From assembly GCF_018860665.1 (NCBI RefSeq), contig NZ_JAHKPK010000038.1, positions 62,001-126,000 on the forward strand: DNA of 64,000 nt, read 5' to 3'. The position numbers and the translations under genes are program-made. Every line of letters begins with the position of its first letter. Within the stretch, counting starts at the first letter, position 1. Below the pieces are notes generated by a model, which did not search any database, was not told where the DNA came from, and saw only the letters and a program-made list of their open reading frames with translations. Origin of the DNA: Pacificibacter marinus (lineage in GTDB: Bacteria; Pseudomonadota; Alphaproteobacteria; Rhodobacterales; Rhodobacteraceae). Positions 16,402 through 25,018 of the stretch are shown here, in pieces.

Positions 16402-17313
16402 TCAGGATGTTTTTCGTGTTAGATTTTGACGCCCAAAGTGTTCGATCAGGAAATCCATAAACAAGCGAACTTTGGCGGAGACGACGTTGCTTTTGGGGTA
16501 GATCAACCAAAGCGCCGGTTTATTTGCCAACTCATAGTCGGGCAAAACACGCGTCAAGGTTCCGCTCTCAAGCTCTTTTTGAACGGCCCAAAGTGAGTTG
16601 ATTGAAATACCACCGCCGTCGAGCGTCGTGAGCTTTTGGCTTAGCCCGTCGTTCACGATCAGATAATGAACGGCATCTTTGGGGATGAATTGCGCTTGCG
16701 TGCCTTCACGTGAGACCAGCGTTTTGGGATCACTATTTTTAAACGCAATGAGGCGATGTTTTGCCAAATCTTCAACGCGATTGGGCGTGCCATAGCGTTC
16801 AAGGTAGGTCGGTGAGGCGCACAGGATGCGCATGTCATCCGCGAGTTTGCGTGCCGTAAGGCTGCTATCGGCCAAAACTGAATTGCGCAGCGCGAGATCG
16901 TAACTGCCCTCGATGAGGTCAAATTCGGAATCCGAGAGATGCAAATCGAGACGCAGGTCTGGGTATTCGTCCATAAAAAGCGGCAACAGCGGCGCGATGT
17001 AGAGCTGTGCAAAGGTACTGGACGCGGCAAAGCGCAATGTACCGCTGATCGTTGTCCGACCTTTGCCGAGGGCAGCAAGCGCGGCCTCCTCCAGAGCGAT
17101 CATTTCGCGTGCATAGGGCAGGAAGTCGCGCCCTTCTAACGACAGTGACACTTTGCGGGTGGAGCGGTGTAACAGGTCTGCGCCGACAAGATGCTCCAGT
17201 TTTGCGATACGCGTGCTTGCGACAGCGGGTGCCATACCGAGCGAACGACCCGCCGCACTTATGTTCAATGTCTCACAGGCAAGAACGAAAAGACGGAGGG
17301 TTTGCGTGTCCAT
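16402..17313 (-). CDS. LysR-type transcriptional regulator
   Basis: The 303-residue protein starts MDTQTLRLFVLACETLNISAAGRSLGMAPAV-like, with the LysR winged helix (ASTRIAKLEHLVGADLLHRSTRKVSLSLEG), followed by the periplasmic-binding-type effector domain from about residue 90. LysR proteins normally activate a divergent operon in response to a small-molecule inducer. Here the divergent gene at 17412 starts a run of oxidoreductases; the 98-base spacer between them would contain both promoters and the T-N11-A binding sites. It resembles the CrgA/DsdC-like group with short effector domains. Confidence 0.9.
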   Translation of the reverse strand: MDTQTLRLFVLACETLNISAAGRSLGMAPAVASTRIAKLEHLVGADLLHRSTRKVSLSLEGRDFLPYAREMIALEEAALAALGKGRTTISGTLRFAASSTFAQLYIAPLLPLFMDEYPDLRLDLHLSDSEFDLIEGSYDLALRNSVLADSSLTARKLADDMRILCASPTYLERYGTPNRVEDLAKHRLIAFKNSDPKTLVSREGTQAQFIPKDAVHYLIVNDGLSQKLTTLDGGGISINSLWAVQKELESGTLTRVLPDYELANKPALWLIYPKSNVVSAKVRLFMDFLIEHFGRQNLTRKTS

Positions 17314-17411
17314 ATTTTATACTTTTTCGGAATACTGAAATCAAATATGCCTTATTTATATAATTTATGGAAGTGATAAATCTATGCTCAAGACAGACAC
17401 AGGAACTTCCA

Positions 17412-18194
17412 ATGGCACAGATCGCAACCGTAAATTACCACGTCCACAAACCTGAACAGCAGGCGTTCGTCGTTGATGCGGGCGGGATTACCGGCAAGCT
17501 GATTTCGCCCGATCTTGCGCCAACGCAGGTGAGGGTTCGCGATGTCCGTGCGGCGCATGCGGGTGCCACATTTGAGAAGGGCTCTGTCGGCTTTACAACT
17601 TTCCCGACGGCTGTGGCATCCTTTGCGGGTAAGGATTGGCAGCACGCCTATGATGCCGAGCTGACCAAGCTGCTTGAGACCGAAATCGGCGCGCAGGAGG
17701 TCATCGTGTTTGACCATACGTTGCGTGAGGATGACCCGAAGGCAGATCGCGCACCGGCCCGTAATGTGCATAGCGACTATAGTGTCGAGGGCGCCGAAAA
17801 GCGGTTGATTGACATTCTGGGCGAGGACGAGGCTGCCGAATGGGCCAAAGGCCACTTCGCATTCGTCAATGTCTGGCGACCAGTGGGCGCACCGATCAAC
17901 TCGGCACCATTGGGATTTATCCGCCCCGCCACTGTGGCAGATCAGGACTGGATTTTGCTCGATCTAATCTATCCCAACCGCAAGGGGCAGATCATGGGGA
18001 TTGCGGCGAACCCGCGTCATGACTGGTTCTATATGTCCCAAATGACACCCGACGAGGTAACGTTTTTTAACATCTTCGACAATCGCGGCCGACCTTCGAT
18101 CGCCCATAGTGCTTTGGACATGATTGAGGATCCGAACATTCACACGGTTCGGCGCAGCATCGAGAGCCGTACTTTGGTCCGTTACGCGGCCTAA
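17412..18194 (+). CDS. CmcJ/NvfI (AsaB) family oxidoreductase
   Basis: The 260-residue protein matches the CmcJ/AsaB-type family: NYHVHKPEQQAF at the N-terminus, RNVHSDYSVEGA near residue 118, FVNVWRPVGAPINSAPLGF near 157 and a terminal HSALDMI...RRSIESRTLV. Members include the cephamycin 7-alpha-methoxylation protein CmcJ and fungal non-haem iron oxygenase-like enzymes of natural product pathways. The start at 17412 follows ACAGGAAC and gives the normal length; the longer frame adds 15 unlikely residues. It is the first gene diverging from the LysR regulator. The substrate is unknown. Confidence 0.7.
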   Translation: MAQIATVNYHVHKPEQQAFVVDAGGITGKLISPDLAPTQVRVRDVRAAHAGATFEKGSVGFTTFPTAVASFAGKDWQHAYDAELTKLLETEIGAQEVIVFDHTLREDDPKADRAPARNVHSDYSVEGAEKRLIDILGEDEAAEWAKGHFAFVNVWRPVGAPINSAPLGFIRPATVADQDWILLDLIYPNRKGQIMGIAANPRHDWFYMSQMTPDEVTFFNIFDNRGRPSIAHSALDMIEDPNIHTVRRSIESRTLVRYAA

Positions 18195-18230
18195 ATTCCC
18201 CAAGGTGGGACCAACACGAAAGATGACCCA

Positions 18231-19019
18231 ATGACCAAGACAATTCTCATCACAGGCTCCACCGACGGGATCGGCCTTTTGACCGCACAAACCCTTGTGG
18301 CGGAGGGGCACGTGGTCCTTTTGCATGGACGCAATGCGGCCAAACTGGAGGCCGCGGCGAAAACGATCGCAGGCCCTGTCGAGCAATATTTGGCCGACCT
18401 GTCGGATATGGCTGATGTGCATGCTCTGGCCAGCGCCATTCGTGCCAAGCACAGCCAGATTGATGTGGTGATCAATAACGCAGGTATCCTTAAGGTGCCG
18501 AACCCTGTGACCAAAGGCGGTTATGATCTTCGCTTTATGGTGAACGCCATTGCGCCTTATGTGCTGACCCGTGAGCTTTTGCCGATCATTGCGAAAGACG
18601 GTCGCGTCGTGAACCTATCCTCGGCAGCCCAAGCGCCCGTTGATCTGGATGCCCTGCACGGACGCAGGCAGTTGAGCGATATGGACGTCTATGCGCAAAG
18701 CAAACTGGCGCTGACCATCTGGTCGCGCGAAATGGCGAAAACACTGCCTGATGGCCCAGCGATCATTGCGGTCAATCCCGGCTCCTTGCTGGCGTCCAAA
18801 ATGGTCAAGGAAGGCTTTGGCATTGCAGGCAACGATCTGAGCATTGGTGCGAATATTCTACGCGATGCGGCTCTGGACGCATCCTTCGCCAAGGCGAGCG
18901 GGGCCTATTTTGACAATGACAGCCAGCTGTTTGCGCAACCCCATGCCGCCGCCCTTGATGCGGCCCATAGCGCCGAGGTGATGCAAGGTCTCGACGAGGC
19001 CGCAGCCATGCTTGGCTAA
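18231..19019 (+). CDS. Short-chain dehydrogenase/reductase
   Basis: A 262-residue SDR with the N-terminal cofactor motif ITGSTDGIGLLTAQTL, the NNAG-type motif INNAGIL near residue 82, a catalytic Ser in NLSSAAQAP and YAQSKLA (the Tyr-x-x-x-Lys active site). It reduces or oxidises a carbonyl/alcohol using NAD(P)H. It lies 36 bases after the CmcJ-like gene and before the 2OG-Fe oxygenase gene. The specific substrate cannot be read from the sequence. Confidence 0.85.
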   Translation: MTKTILITGSTDGIGLLTAQTLVAEGHVVLLHGRNAAKLEAAAKTIAGPVEQYLADLSDMADVHALASAIRAKHSQIDVVINNAGILKVPNPVTKGGYDLRFMVNAIAPYVLTRELLPIIAKDGRVVNLSSAAQAPVDLDALHGRRQLSDMDVYAQSKLALTIWSREMAKTLPDGPAIIAVNPGSLLASKMVKEGFGIAGNDLSIGANILRDAALDASFAKASGAYFDNDSQLFAQPHAAALDAAHSAEVMQGLDEAAAMLG

Positions 19020-19084
19020 GCACATTACGGCGAACACTCTCATTCGGGCCGATGCAGCGCACGGCCATATCAGGAGCACATATC

Positions 19085-19993
19085 ATGCAATCCACCTCCC
19101 TTGAACGCGCCCGCGCGATCCCTCGTCCTACGCGTGAAGCAATGTTGCAGCGCACCCCATCGGTTCAAAAATTCTGGGACCAGAACACGTCCTTATTTCA
19201 GGAGGCATGGACCCAATGGGAGGCCAACACTGGCCAAGAGGCCGTTCTGGACAGCAGCCTTTACGACCCTCAATTGCGCGAGGCCATCGCGCAGGCATGG
19301 CAAGATCTAAGCAAGGAGGGCGCTGTTAGAGACCTTTGGACAGAAGTCTTCCCAGGTGTTTATGAGGCGCAATTTTTCGACCCCGCGCGCCTGTCGGTTT
19401 TGCGTGAATATCTTGAGCGTGTGGCTGACGCGGGTATCCCGCTGCGCCCGCCTTATGGTATTTCGCTCAACCGTGGTGGCGCGATGCTCGACCCGCGCTC
19501 GGAGGGCTATCTTGCCGCGCCGAATTTTCAGGCATTCTACCGCGATTTGATGGACGCCTATATGCGGCCCATCTCGCGGCTCTTGTTTCCCGATATTGTC
19601 GGATATGACACGCAAACCTTTGGCTTCTCAATCCAGTGGCAAGCCGATGCGGACAGATCTTTGCGCGCCCATACGGATGCATCCTCAGTCACCTTGAACC
19701 TAAACCTCAACCTGCCGGGCGAAACGTTTTCCGGCTCGGGCGTAAAGTTCTTTGACCGTGAAACCCGTCAGGTGACCGAGTTGAGTTTTGCCGCCGGAAA
19801 AGCGCTGATCCATCACGGCAGCGTGCCGCATGAATCCATGCCGATCACTGAAGGCGAGCGGACAAACTTTGTCCTGTGGCTCTATGGCGACAAGGGTCAG
19901 GTGCCCCGCTTCGGCGCACCAGTTCATGTGCTCGACGCCAAAGAACGCTGGAGCATTCCTACGATTCCCAAGGACGGCTTCGCCCCGTTCTAA
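19085..19993 (+). CDS. 2-oxoglutarate-Fe(II) oxygenase family protein
   Basis: A 302-residue protein whose C-terminal half has the facial-triad pattern AHTDASSVTLNLNLN (His, Asp), then KALIHHGSVPHESMPIT (distal His) and the 2OG-binding Arg in EGERTNFVLWLYG. This is the prolyl-hydroxylase-like 2OG-Fe(II) fold. The start at 19085 follows CAGGAGC; upstream residues in the frame are not conserved in character. With an SDR, a CmcJ-like protein and a quinone oxidoreductase it forms a set of redox-tailoring enzymes under a LysR regulator. Hydroxylation of a small molecule is likely; the target is unknown. Confidence 0.75.
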   Translation: MQSTSLERARAIPRPTREAMLQRTPSVQKFWDQNTSLFQEAWTQWEANTGQEAVLDSSLYDPQLREAIAQAWQDLSKEGAVRDLWTEVFPGVYEAQFFDPARLSVLREYLERVADAGIPLRPPYGISLNRGGAMLDPRSEGYLAAPNFQAFYRDLMDAYMRPISRLLFPDIVGYDTQTFGFSIQWQADADRSLRAHTDASSVTLNLNLNLPGETFSGSGVKFFDRETRQVTELSFAAGKALIHHGSVPHESMPITEGERTNFVLWLYGDKGQVPRFGAPVHVLDAKERWSIPTIPKDGFAPF

Positions 19994-20080
19994 GGCGCAA
20001 GCCTCCCCGTACTTATCAAGAGGGCGTTGCCAAATGCCGTCTCATACAACCCGCTTTAAACCTACTCAAGGACACCTCCC

Positions 20081-21067
20081 ATGAAAGCTACCACCATTAC
20101 GTCTTACGGCGAGACCGCAACATTCGAAATCGCAGAACTGCCCAAACCCACGCCGACTGCAGGCCACGTGGTCGTGCGCATTGCCGCCAGCAGCGTGAAC
20201 ACCGTTGATACAATGATCCGCTCAATGGGCGCTGATCTGCCCTTGTCTCCCGCGCTCCCCGCAGTTCTGGGTATGGATTTCGCAGGCGTCGTTGAGGCGG
20301 TTGGCGAGGATGTAACAGCATTTGCCGTCGGTGACGAAGTCTACGGCTGCGCAGGGGGGCTGGCCGATCTCCAAGGTGCGCTTGCTGAGTTCATGCTGGC
20401 GGATGTCCAGCTGATCGCCCACAAACCCAAATCCATTTCCATGCGCGAAGCGGCGGCTATGCCATTGGTTGGCATCACCGCTCTTGAAGGACTTGAGCGG
20501 GCAGGTATCACAGAAGGCCAAAAAGTTCTCGTCCAAGGTGGCGCAGGCGGTGTTGGCCATTTGGTCGTGCAATTGGCCAAGTATTTTGGTGCGGAGGTTT
20601 ATGCAACCGTTTCCAAAGACCAACAGATTGAGATCATTAAGGGCTACGGAGCCACTCCCATCAACTACACCTCGGAAAAGATTGCTGACTACGTCGTAAA
20701 GTATACTGATAGCGTGGGCTTTGATCTGATATTTGATACTGTGGGCGGTGCCAATATGACCAACTCTTTCGAGGCCGCAGCGCTCAATGCAAATATCGCC
20801 TCCACTGTGTCGCTTCTGGAAATTGATCTGTCGCCCGCGCATTTCAAAGGGCTGTCCTTGCACATCGTCTTTATGCTGTTGCCCATGCTCAGCGGGCAAG
20901 GTCGCGCCAAGCACGGTGAGATTTTGGCAAAGCTTGCCGAAATTGTCGACGCCGGCGCGTTGAAACCCCTGCTTGATGAGGCGGTTTTCGATCTTGATCA
21001 TGTTGGTGAGGCTTATGATCGCCTGACAAGCGGCAAGGCCATCGGCAAGGTCGTCATTGACGTCTAA
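20081..21067 (+). CDS. Zinc-independent NADPH:quinone oxidoreductase (MDR family)
   Basis: The 328-residue enzyme begins MKATTITSYGETATFEIAEL and shows GMDFAGVVEAVGEDVTAF, the GTS-like PLVGITALEGLERAGI segment and the nucleotide fold VLVQGGAGGVGHLVVQLAKYFG. No catalytic zinc ligands are visible, as in the QOR/zeta-crystallin group. It would reduce quinones or enones with NADPH. It is the last gene of the LysR-linked run and is followed by a hairpin. Confidence 0.85.
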   Translation: MKATTITSYGETATFEIAELPKPTPTAGHVVVRIAASSVNTVDTMIRSMGADLPLSPALPAVLGMDFAGVVEAVGEDVTAFAVGDEVYGCAGGLADLQGALAEFMLADVQLIAHKPKSISMREAAAMPLVGITALEGLERAGITEGQKVLVQGGAGGVGHLVVQLAKYFGAEVYATVSKDQQIEIIKGYGATPINYTSEKIADYVVKYTDSVGFDLIFDTVGGANMTNSFEAAALNANIASTVSLLEIDLSPAHFKGLSLHIVFMLLPMLSGQGRAKHGEILAKLAEIVDAGALKPLLDEAVFDLDHVGEAYDRLTSGKAIGKVVIDV

Positions 21068-21087
21068 ACAAGACGGACTGTCGTGAT

Positions 21088-21125
21088 GAGTGGTTGCCCT
21101 GCCAAAACCGCATTGGCAGCCACTC
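21088..21125 (+). terminator. Hairpin after the oxidoreductase operon
   Basis: GAGTGGTTGCC and GGCAGCCACTC pair over 11 bases (one position G-U in RNA) around a 16-base loop, 20 bases after the quinone reductase gene. There is no clear T-run, so the assignment is moderate. Confidence 0.45.
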
Positions 21126-21437
21126 AACCGTTATGAGGGGGCTTGAGCAAGTCCGCATGGTTCTGCACGGCTCCAAAAAAAGGATGTCTTTCGTATAAGC
21201 TCAGGACTTTCGGTCAAAAAGCATCGCGTGGCAGTTAACCATCGATATCGTGTCGATACTCCCTCAAGGAATTCGCAACTGGGCAGAAGTCATCAAGTTC
21301 CGTATGCGCCGATGCTATGAACAGCAGGCCATAGGTCGCCGGCTTGTTTCAATAGGCAACTCGCGCGACCTCGGCTCGCAGTAGAGAAGATCATGCGGAA
21401 GAGTTGGTCGATGTCACTTCACCTGAACCCAGTAAGT
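21126..21437. other. Intergenic stretch without recognised genes
   Basis: No frame in this stretch resembles a known protein. It separates a plus-strand operon from two minus-strand hypothetical genes. A short frame around 21240-21390 looks protein-like in composition but was not recognised. Confidence 0.3.
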
Positions 21438-22127
21438 TTATGGGCAGGTTTTCGGTAAATACGGATTGCGCACAGGATCGAGGCGTTCGAACCGCATCCA
21501 TTTTTTTGACCAGTTGTAGTGTTCGGTTCGCCCGTCAATCTGCGTGACAAGGATGGCATGATATTCCCAAATATAGCTGCCGCTTGGACTTGTTCTTTGC
21601 GATCTGACTTGGGGCAGGCGCATTTCCCATATGGAGTTTAATTTGGTGTCGTACTCACTTGGATTGGGTATAAGAATACATGCAGTGTCAGCATGTTCTG
21701 CTGCTCCGCGATGTGCATACATGCTGATCGCAGAGGCCCATGACCAGCTGGCCATGAGGCAAAGAACCAAGGCCCCGATACATCGATACACGCGCAAGTT
21801 TTGTTTGGGTGATGAAACCGCCCTGATCAGCAAGATATACCCCACGCCCCCCAAAATATAAAAGAGCATGATGGCCCCGCTCGCAGATGTGCCTTCTACC
21901 CATGTCATCAACGCGAGAAATGCGCCGATGATGAGGAGAACTGTGGCGAGAACCGCAGTTGCCTTTGAGGGGCTTGTGCGTTTGCTCTGAGGTTTTGCGG
22001 TCAAATGCGCTATAATCAAACCTAGGATGCAGGCGACTGCGGCGAAAATGGCGCCTCTCTCTGGTGTGGATGGAAACCAGCTGCTGATCCAAAAAATGAG
22101 GACAAGAAATGTAGGTAAAACTTTCAA
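21438..22127 (-). CDS. Hypothetical inner-membrane protein
   Basis: Not recognised. It has about four or five hydrophobic segments in the first 140 residues (for example VLPTFLVLIFWISSWF, AAVACILGLIIAHL, TAVLATVLLIIGAFLALM, AIMLFYILGGVGYILLI, LVLCLMASWSW), then a polar C-terminal domain of about 90 residues containing two cysteines. The domain is likely extracytoplasmic or cytoplasmic depending on the exact segment count. A TTG start at 22127 is chosen because GGGAGG precedes it; a GTG 36 bases earlier would lie inside a CAACCCAAC-type repeat. It is 55 bases downstream of another hypothetical exported protein gene on the same strand. Confidence 0.55.
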   Translation of the reverse strand: MKVLPTFLVLIFWISSWFPSTPERGAIFAAVACILGLIIAHLTAKPQSKRTSPSKATAVLATVLLIIGAFLALMTWVEGTSASGAIMLFYILGGVGYILLIRAVSSPKQNLRVYRCIGALVLCLMASWSWASAISMYAHRGAAEHADTACILIPNPSEYDTKLNSIWEMRLPQVRSQRTSPSGSYIWEYHAILVTQIDGRTEHYNWSKKWMRFERLDPVRNPYLPKTCP

Positions 22128-22182
22128 AATGGTTGCCCTCCCAAACTCAACCCAACCCAACACAACACAACGCGATGCGATG

Positions 22183-23175
22183 CTAATATGCCAGACTTAC
22201 AAAATCTATGCGGCTCACCCGTTTATCTTGACCGAAGTTGATCACCATGGTCCATTCGGGATCAGGGGTCGGATTGTCCGAGCAGACATAAGCCGTGAAT
22301 CTCTGCGATGTGACCGTATATCCGTCGGGCACGCGCCCCAAAAGCCGGATAACTTCGCCGCGCGTTAGTCCAACCCTCAGGCCCGACGGCATCTTCCAAC
22401 TCGGCGATGTTGTGGTCATGGCGTAAACGGCATCTTGGAAAATATCGAGATGCATTCCGACAAGCGTCATGCGGTCGATGGCCTCGCCGCGCCCGTCGGG
22501 GTCTTCGATGGTCTCTGGTGATCCGAGCTTGCCGAGCGCACTCAGTGGATCGCCCATGCGCACGCCGCCAAAACTAAACTCACTCGCGGGCAGGCAATGC
22601 TCGATGAGGCTTTCGTATTGGCTGTCCTGCAAGGTCGACGTGGGCGTCTGCTGAATACTGTCGGACACCCAAGTGAAAGAATAGGGGTCCCATGTTTGGC
22701 CTGCGGTCACTTTAATGTCGTGGATTCCGCCGCCAAAACCATAGCTTACCGTGTCTGGGATACACTCAAGGCCCGCGGCATGTTCGCCACTTTCCGTCAC
22801 TTCGATCCATCCGAAACGGCGTGGCTCATGTTCCATGTCCTCTTCGGAAAAGGGGCGATCAAAACCGCCGCCCACATTGTAAGCGTAGTCGCCATTGTAA
22901 AAGGTGACGCTCTCAAAGATCGACACGCCGGACCCCGACCAAGGCTCGAAATCGACGCGCTCAACAGGTTCAGACAACTGCAATTCAGGCGCGCCACCAA
23001 TCGGCCCATAGCTATAGGTTGCAACCTGATCGTCGAAGCACACGAAGACTTCCGTTTCGCGCCCCTCAATCTGGCACGAGGTGAAGGCCTCTTGCCCTTG
23101 GGGGCACCCTGCGTGCGCTTGTACGGCCCAAAGGGTGGTTACAAAGAGACAGGACACGCCAACATTCATTCTCAC
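22183..23175 (-). CDS. Hypothetical secreted protein
   Basis: Not recognised. The 330-residue product starts with a typical signal peptide (MNVGVSCLFVTTLWAVQAHA then GCPQG), followed by a Cys-containing globular domain with many aromatic and acidic residues. The C-terminal half includes FSFGGVRMGDPLSALGKLG and GLRVGLTRGEVIRLLGRVPDG, two similar segments which may be repeats of the SmpA/OmlA-like type (a GMTxxEVxxLLGxP-like pattern). The protein is expected in the periplasm. The start is GTG at 23175; ATG at 23169 is an alternative. Confidence 0.6.
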   Translation of the reverse strand: MRMNVGVSCLFVTTLWAVQAHAGCPQGQEAFTSCQIEGRETEVFVCFDDQVATYSYGPIGGAPELQLSEPVERVDFEPWSGSGVSIFESVTFYNGDYAYNVGGGFDRPFSEEDMEHEPRRFGWIEVTESGEHAAGLECIPDTVSYGFGGGIHDIKVTAGQTWDPYSFTWVSDSIQQTPTSTLQDSQYESLIEHCLPASEFSFGGVRMGDPLSALGKLGSPETIEDPDGRGEAIDRMTLVGMHLDIFQDAVYAMTTTSPSWKMPSGLRVGLTRGEVIRLLGRVPDGYTVTSQRFTAYVCSDNPTPDPEWTMVINFGQDKRVSRIDFVSLAY

Positions 23176-23311
23176 TTACTCCGCTTTGGTCCGTTCATGT
23201 GCGATTGCCGTCAGATGGTGGTCAGGTTTGAGATCAATGTCTAGCCATAAGTCTTTGAGTGTAAAGCAAATGGTCCATAGAGAACCGACACGTCTTGCCG
23301 CAACTGGAATG

Positions 23312-23779
23312 CTATTCCGTTGATAACGCGACTCCCAGTCCCACTTTTTTTCTTCCCATGACAACAGAGGTTCGAAAGCGTCGTACGTTAGAGTTCTCGA
23401 AAAACAAACGATGTGTCAGCTGCTCAAAGTCTTGCATATTCTTCGCCGTACAAATCAGGCAAAAGTCGGCATCTCCGGTGACGTAGTAACATTGTTGTAC
23501 CTGAGGTTCTTTACGCGTTTGTCGGACAAATTGATCGATCTGGTCTAGCCGTTCACGTTCAAGTTCAACCATCACGACAAAGCTCATGGATTGGCCGAGT
23601 TTCTGTGGGTCCAGCAGCGCAACCTCGCGATCAATTACCCCTGTCTCGCGCAAAGACTTCAGTCTGCGTTGCACTGAAGCGGTTGAGAGCCCTGAAATAT
23701 GTGCCAGCTTTTCCAACCCAACCCGAGCGTCTTTCTGGAGAGTGTCTAGGATCGCAATATCGGCGCTATCAATAGTCAT
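23312..23779 (-). CDS. Lrp/AsnC family transcriptional regulator
   Basis: A 155-residue Lrp protein: DSADIAILDTLQKDARVGLEKLAHISGLSTASVQRRLKSLRE forms the helix-turn-helix, and the RAM domain follows with VQQCYYVTGDADFCLICTAK. It is divergent from an ammonia-lyase-like gene and separated from it by 91 bases that contain three perfect palindromes, probably its operators. It is the most likely regulator of that gene and of itself. Confidence 0.9.
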   Translation of the reverse strand: MTIDSADIAILDTLQKDARVGLEKLAHISGLSTASVQRRLKSLRETGVIDREVALLDPQKLGQSMSFVVMVELERERLDQIDQFVRQTRKEPQVQQCYYVTGDADFCLICTAKNMQDFEQLTHRLFFENSNVRRFRTSVVMGRKKVGLGVALSTE

Positions 23780-23786
23780 ATGTCAC

Positions 23787-23867
23787 CATTATTAATAATG
23801 TTTGTATAATTTATCATACTATTGAAGTTTTCGATCAAATTTGATCATTCAATCTTGATACGTATCA
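23787..23867. promoter_or_regulatory. Three perfect palindromes in the lrp/ammonia-lyase divergent promoter
   Basis: CATTATTAATAATG (23787-23800), GATCAAATTTGATC (23833-23846) and TGATACGTATCA (23856-23867) are each perfect palindromes. Their centres are about 46 and 22 bases apart, roughly whole helical turns. This matches multi-site Lrp/AsnC binding to one DNA face. The last palindrome ends 3 bases before the start codon, where binding would block initiation. Confidence 0.6.
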
Positions 23868-23870
23868 TCT

Positions 23871-24881
23871 ATGGAAAATACAACTTTCGCACTTTGCCCC
23901 GACGCAGCAACGAATTTACTCAAGCAATGGCCGAACTACGCGCCCACGCCGATAAGGCGCGTTGCGAATAGTATGGGAAATACAAAGCTATTGATTAAGG
24001 ACGAGACCAATCGGATGCGGCAGGGGTCATTCAAGGCTGTTGGTGGCGGATATGCTGTTGCACGATTGGTTATGGGGCGCGCCTCTAAATCTAAAGTGAT
24101 GCTTTCCGACCTGCGAGAGAACGCCTGCGACAAGACATTCATTTGCGCCAGCGCAGGCAATCATGGGGTATCTGTTGCCGCTGGGGCTCAATATCTAGGA
24201 GCTTCTTCACGCATTCATCTTTCGAAACGCGTCCCAAGCGAATTTATCACCCGGTTGACCCGATTGGGGGCAAAGGTCATTCGTTCGGGTGAAACCTATG
24301 AGGATAGCGTGAGCTGCGCCATAGAAGACGCCGCCCAAGGCAACGGCATTCATCTGGCTGATGGATCTTGGCCAGGATATACCGAGCCTCCGCGGCTTGT
24401 AATGGAAGGTTACACCATAATCGCAGAGGAAATGCGTCTTGACTTTGAACAGTGCGGCGATTGGCCAAGCCATGTTTTCTTGCAGGCGGGTGTCGGCGGG
24501 CTTGCAGGGGCAATTACTTATATGATCCGCAAAAACTGGGCTGTGCAGCCCCATATTTGCGTCGTTGAGCCAGATTTTGCGCCTTGCCTGCACGACAGCA
24601 TGAAGGCGGGGTATTTGATTGATGTGCAAGGCCCAGCGTCAAATATGGGCCGACTGGATTGTAAAACTGCATCGCTTCTTGCCTTCGAAATTCTGAGCCA
24701 AAAAGCCGACGCATTCGTCACGGTGTCTGATCAGCAGGCTCAGCTCGCGGCCAAGGCTCTCGCCGCACAGAGCGTGGCAACCACACCGTCGGGGGCAGCT
24801 GGCTATGCGGCATTTCTTCAAGCCAAATTGGATGAAAATTCTAACGCCTTAATCATCGTGACCGAGGGGGCCATCACGTGA
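23871..24881 (+). CDS. PLP-dependent lyase, diaminopropionate ammonia-lyase-like
   Basis: The 336-residue enzyme has the fold-type II (tryptophan synthase beta) pattern: TPIRRV near the start, KDETNRMRQGSFKAVGG with the likely PLP lysine Lys55, the SAGNHGVSVAAGAQYLG nucleotide-phosphate pocket, VFLQAGVGGLAGA glycine loop and a late TPSGAAGYAAFL. The ADGSWPGYTEPPRLVMEGYT block is like the diaminopropionate ammonia-lyases (DpaL/YgeX), which turn 2,3-diaminopropionate to pyruvate and ammonia. Threonine or serine dehydratase activity is an alternative. The stop overlaps the GTG of a truncated MOSC gene. An Lrp regulator is divergent. Confidence 0.75.
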   Translation: MENTTFALCPDAATNLLKQWPNYAPTPIRRVANSMGNTKLLIKDETNRMRQGSFKAVGGGYAVARLVMGRASKSKVMLSDLRENACDKTFICASAGNHGVSVAAGAQYLGASSRIHLSKRVPSEFITRLTRLGAKVIRSGETYEDSVSCAIEDAAQGNGIHLADGSWPGYTEPPRLVMEGYTIIAEEMRLDFEQCGDWPSHVFLQAGVGGLAGAITYMIRKNWAVQPHICVVEPDFAPCLHDSMKAGYLIDVQGPASNMGRLDCKTASLLAFEILSQKADAFVTVSDQQAQLAAKALAAQSVATTPSGAAGYAAFLQAKLDENSNALIIVTEGAIT

Positions 24882-25018
24882 TCAAAATTGAAAATCTGTA
24901 CCGCTATCCAATAAAAGGCTTTCCCGCCGAGCCCTTGATCGGGTCATCTGGCGAAGACACACAAAGTACTTTGATCTGCTCGTCCATTCCGAGTGAAGCT
25001 TTTGTCTTGGATATTTGA
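24878..25018 (+). pseudogene. Truncated MOSC N-terminal domain gene
   Basis: A GTG frame overlapping the previous stop codes for IKIENLYRYPIKGFPAEPL, the classic start of MOSC N-terminal beta-barrel proteins, and then ends after 46 residues. The usual length is about 250 residues, and no continuation was recognised in the next 350 bases. It is a broken gene, once coupled to the ammonia-lyase gene. Confidence 0.65.

Noticed and set aside
20222-21127. A minus-strand open frame of about 300 residues
   Set aside because: It mirrors the quinone oxidoreductase gene; the plus-strand protein has full family motifs, so the reverse frame is a shadow.
23176-23364. Short minus-strand frame between Lrp and the secreted protein gene
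   Set aside because: It overlaps the Lrp coding end and has no conserved pattern; only its closeness to the next gene argued for it.
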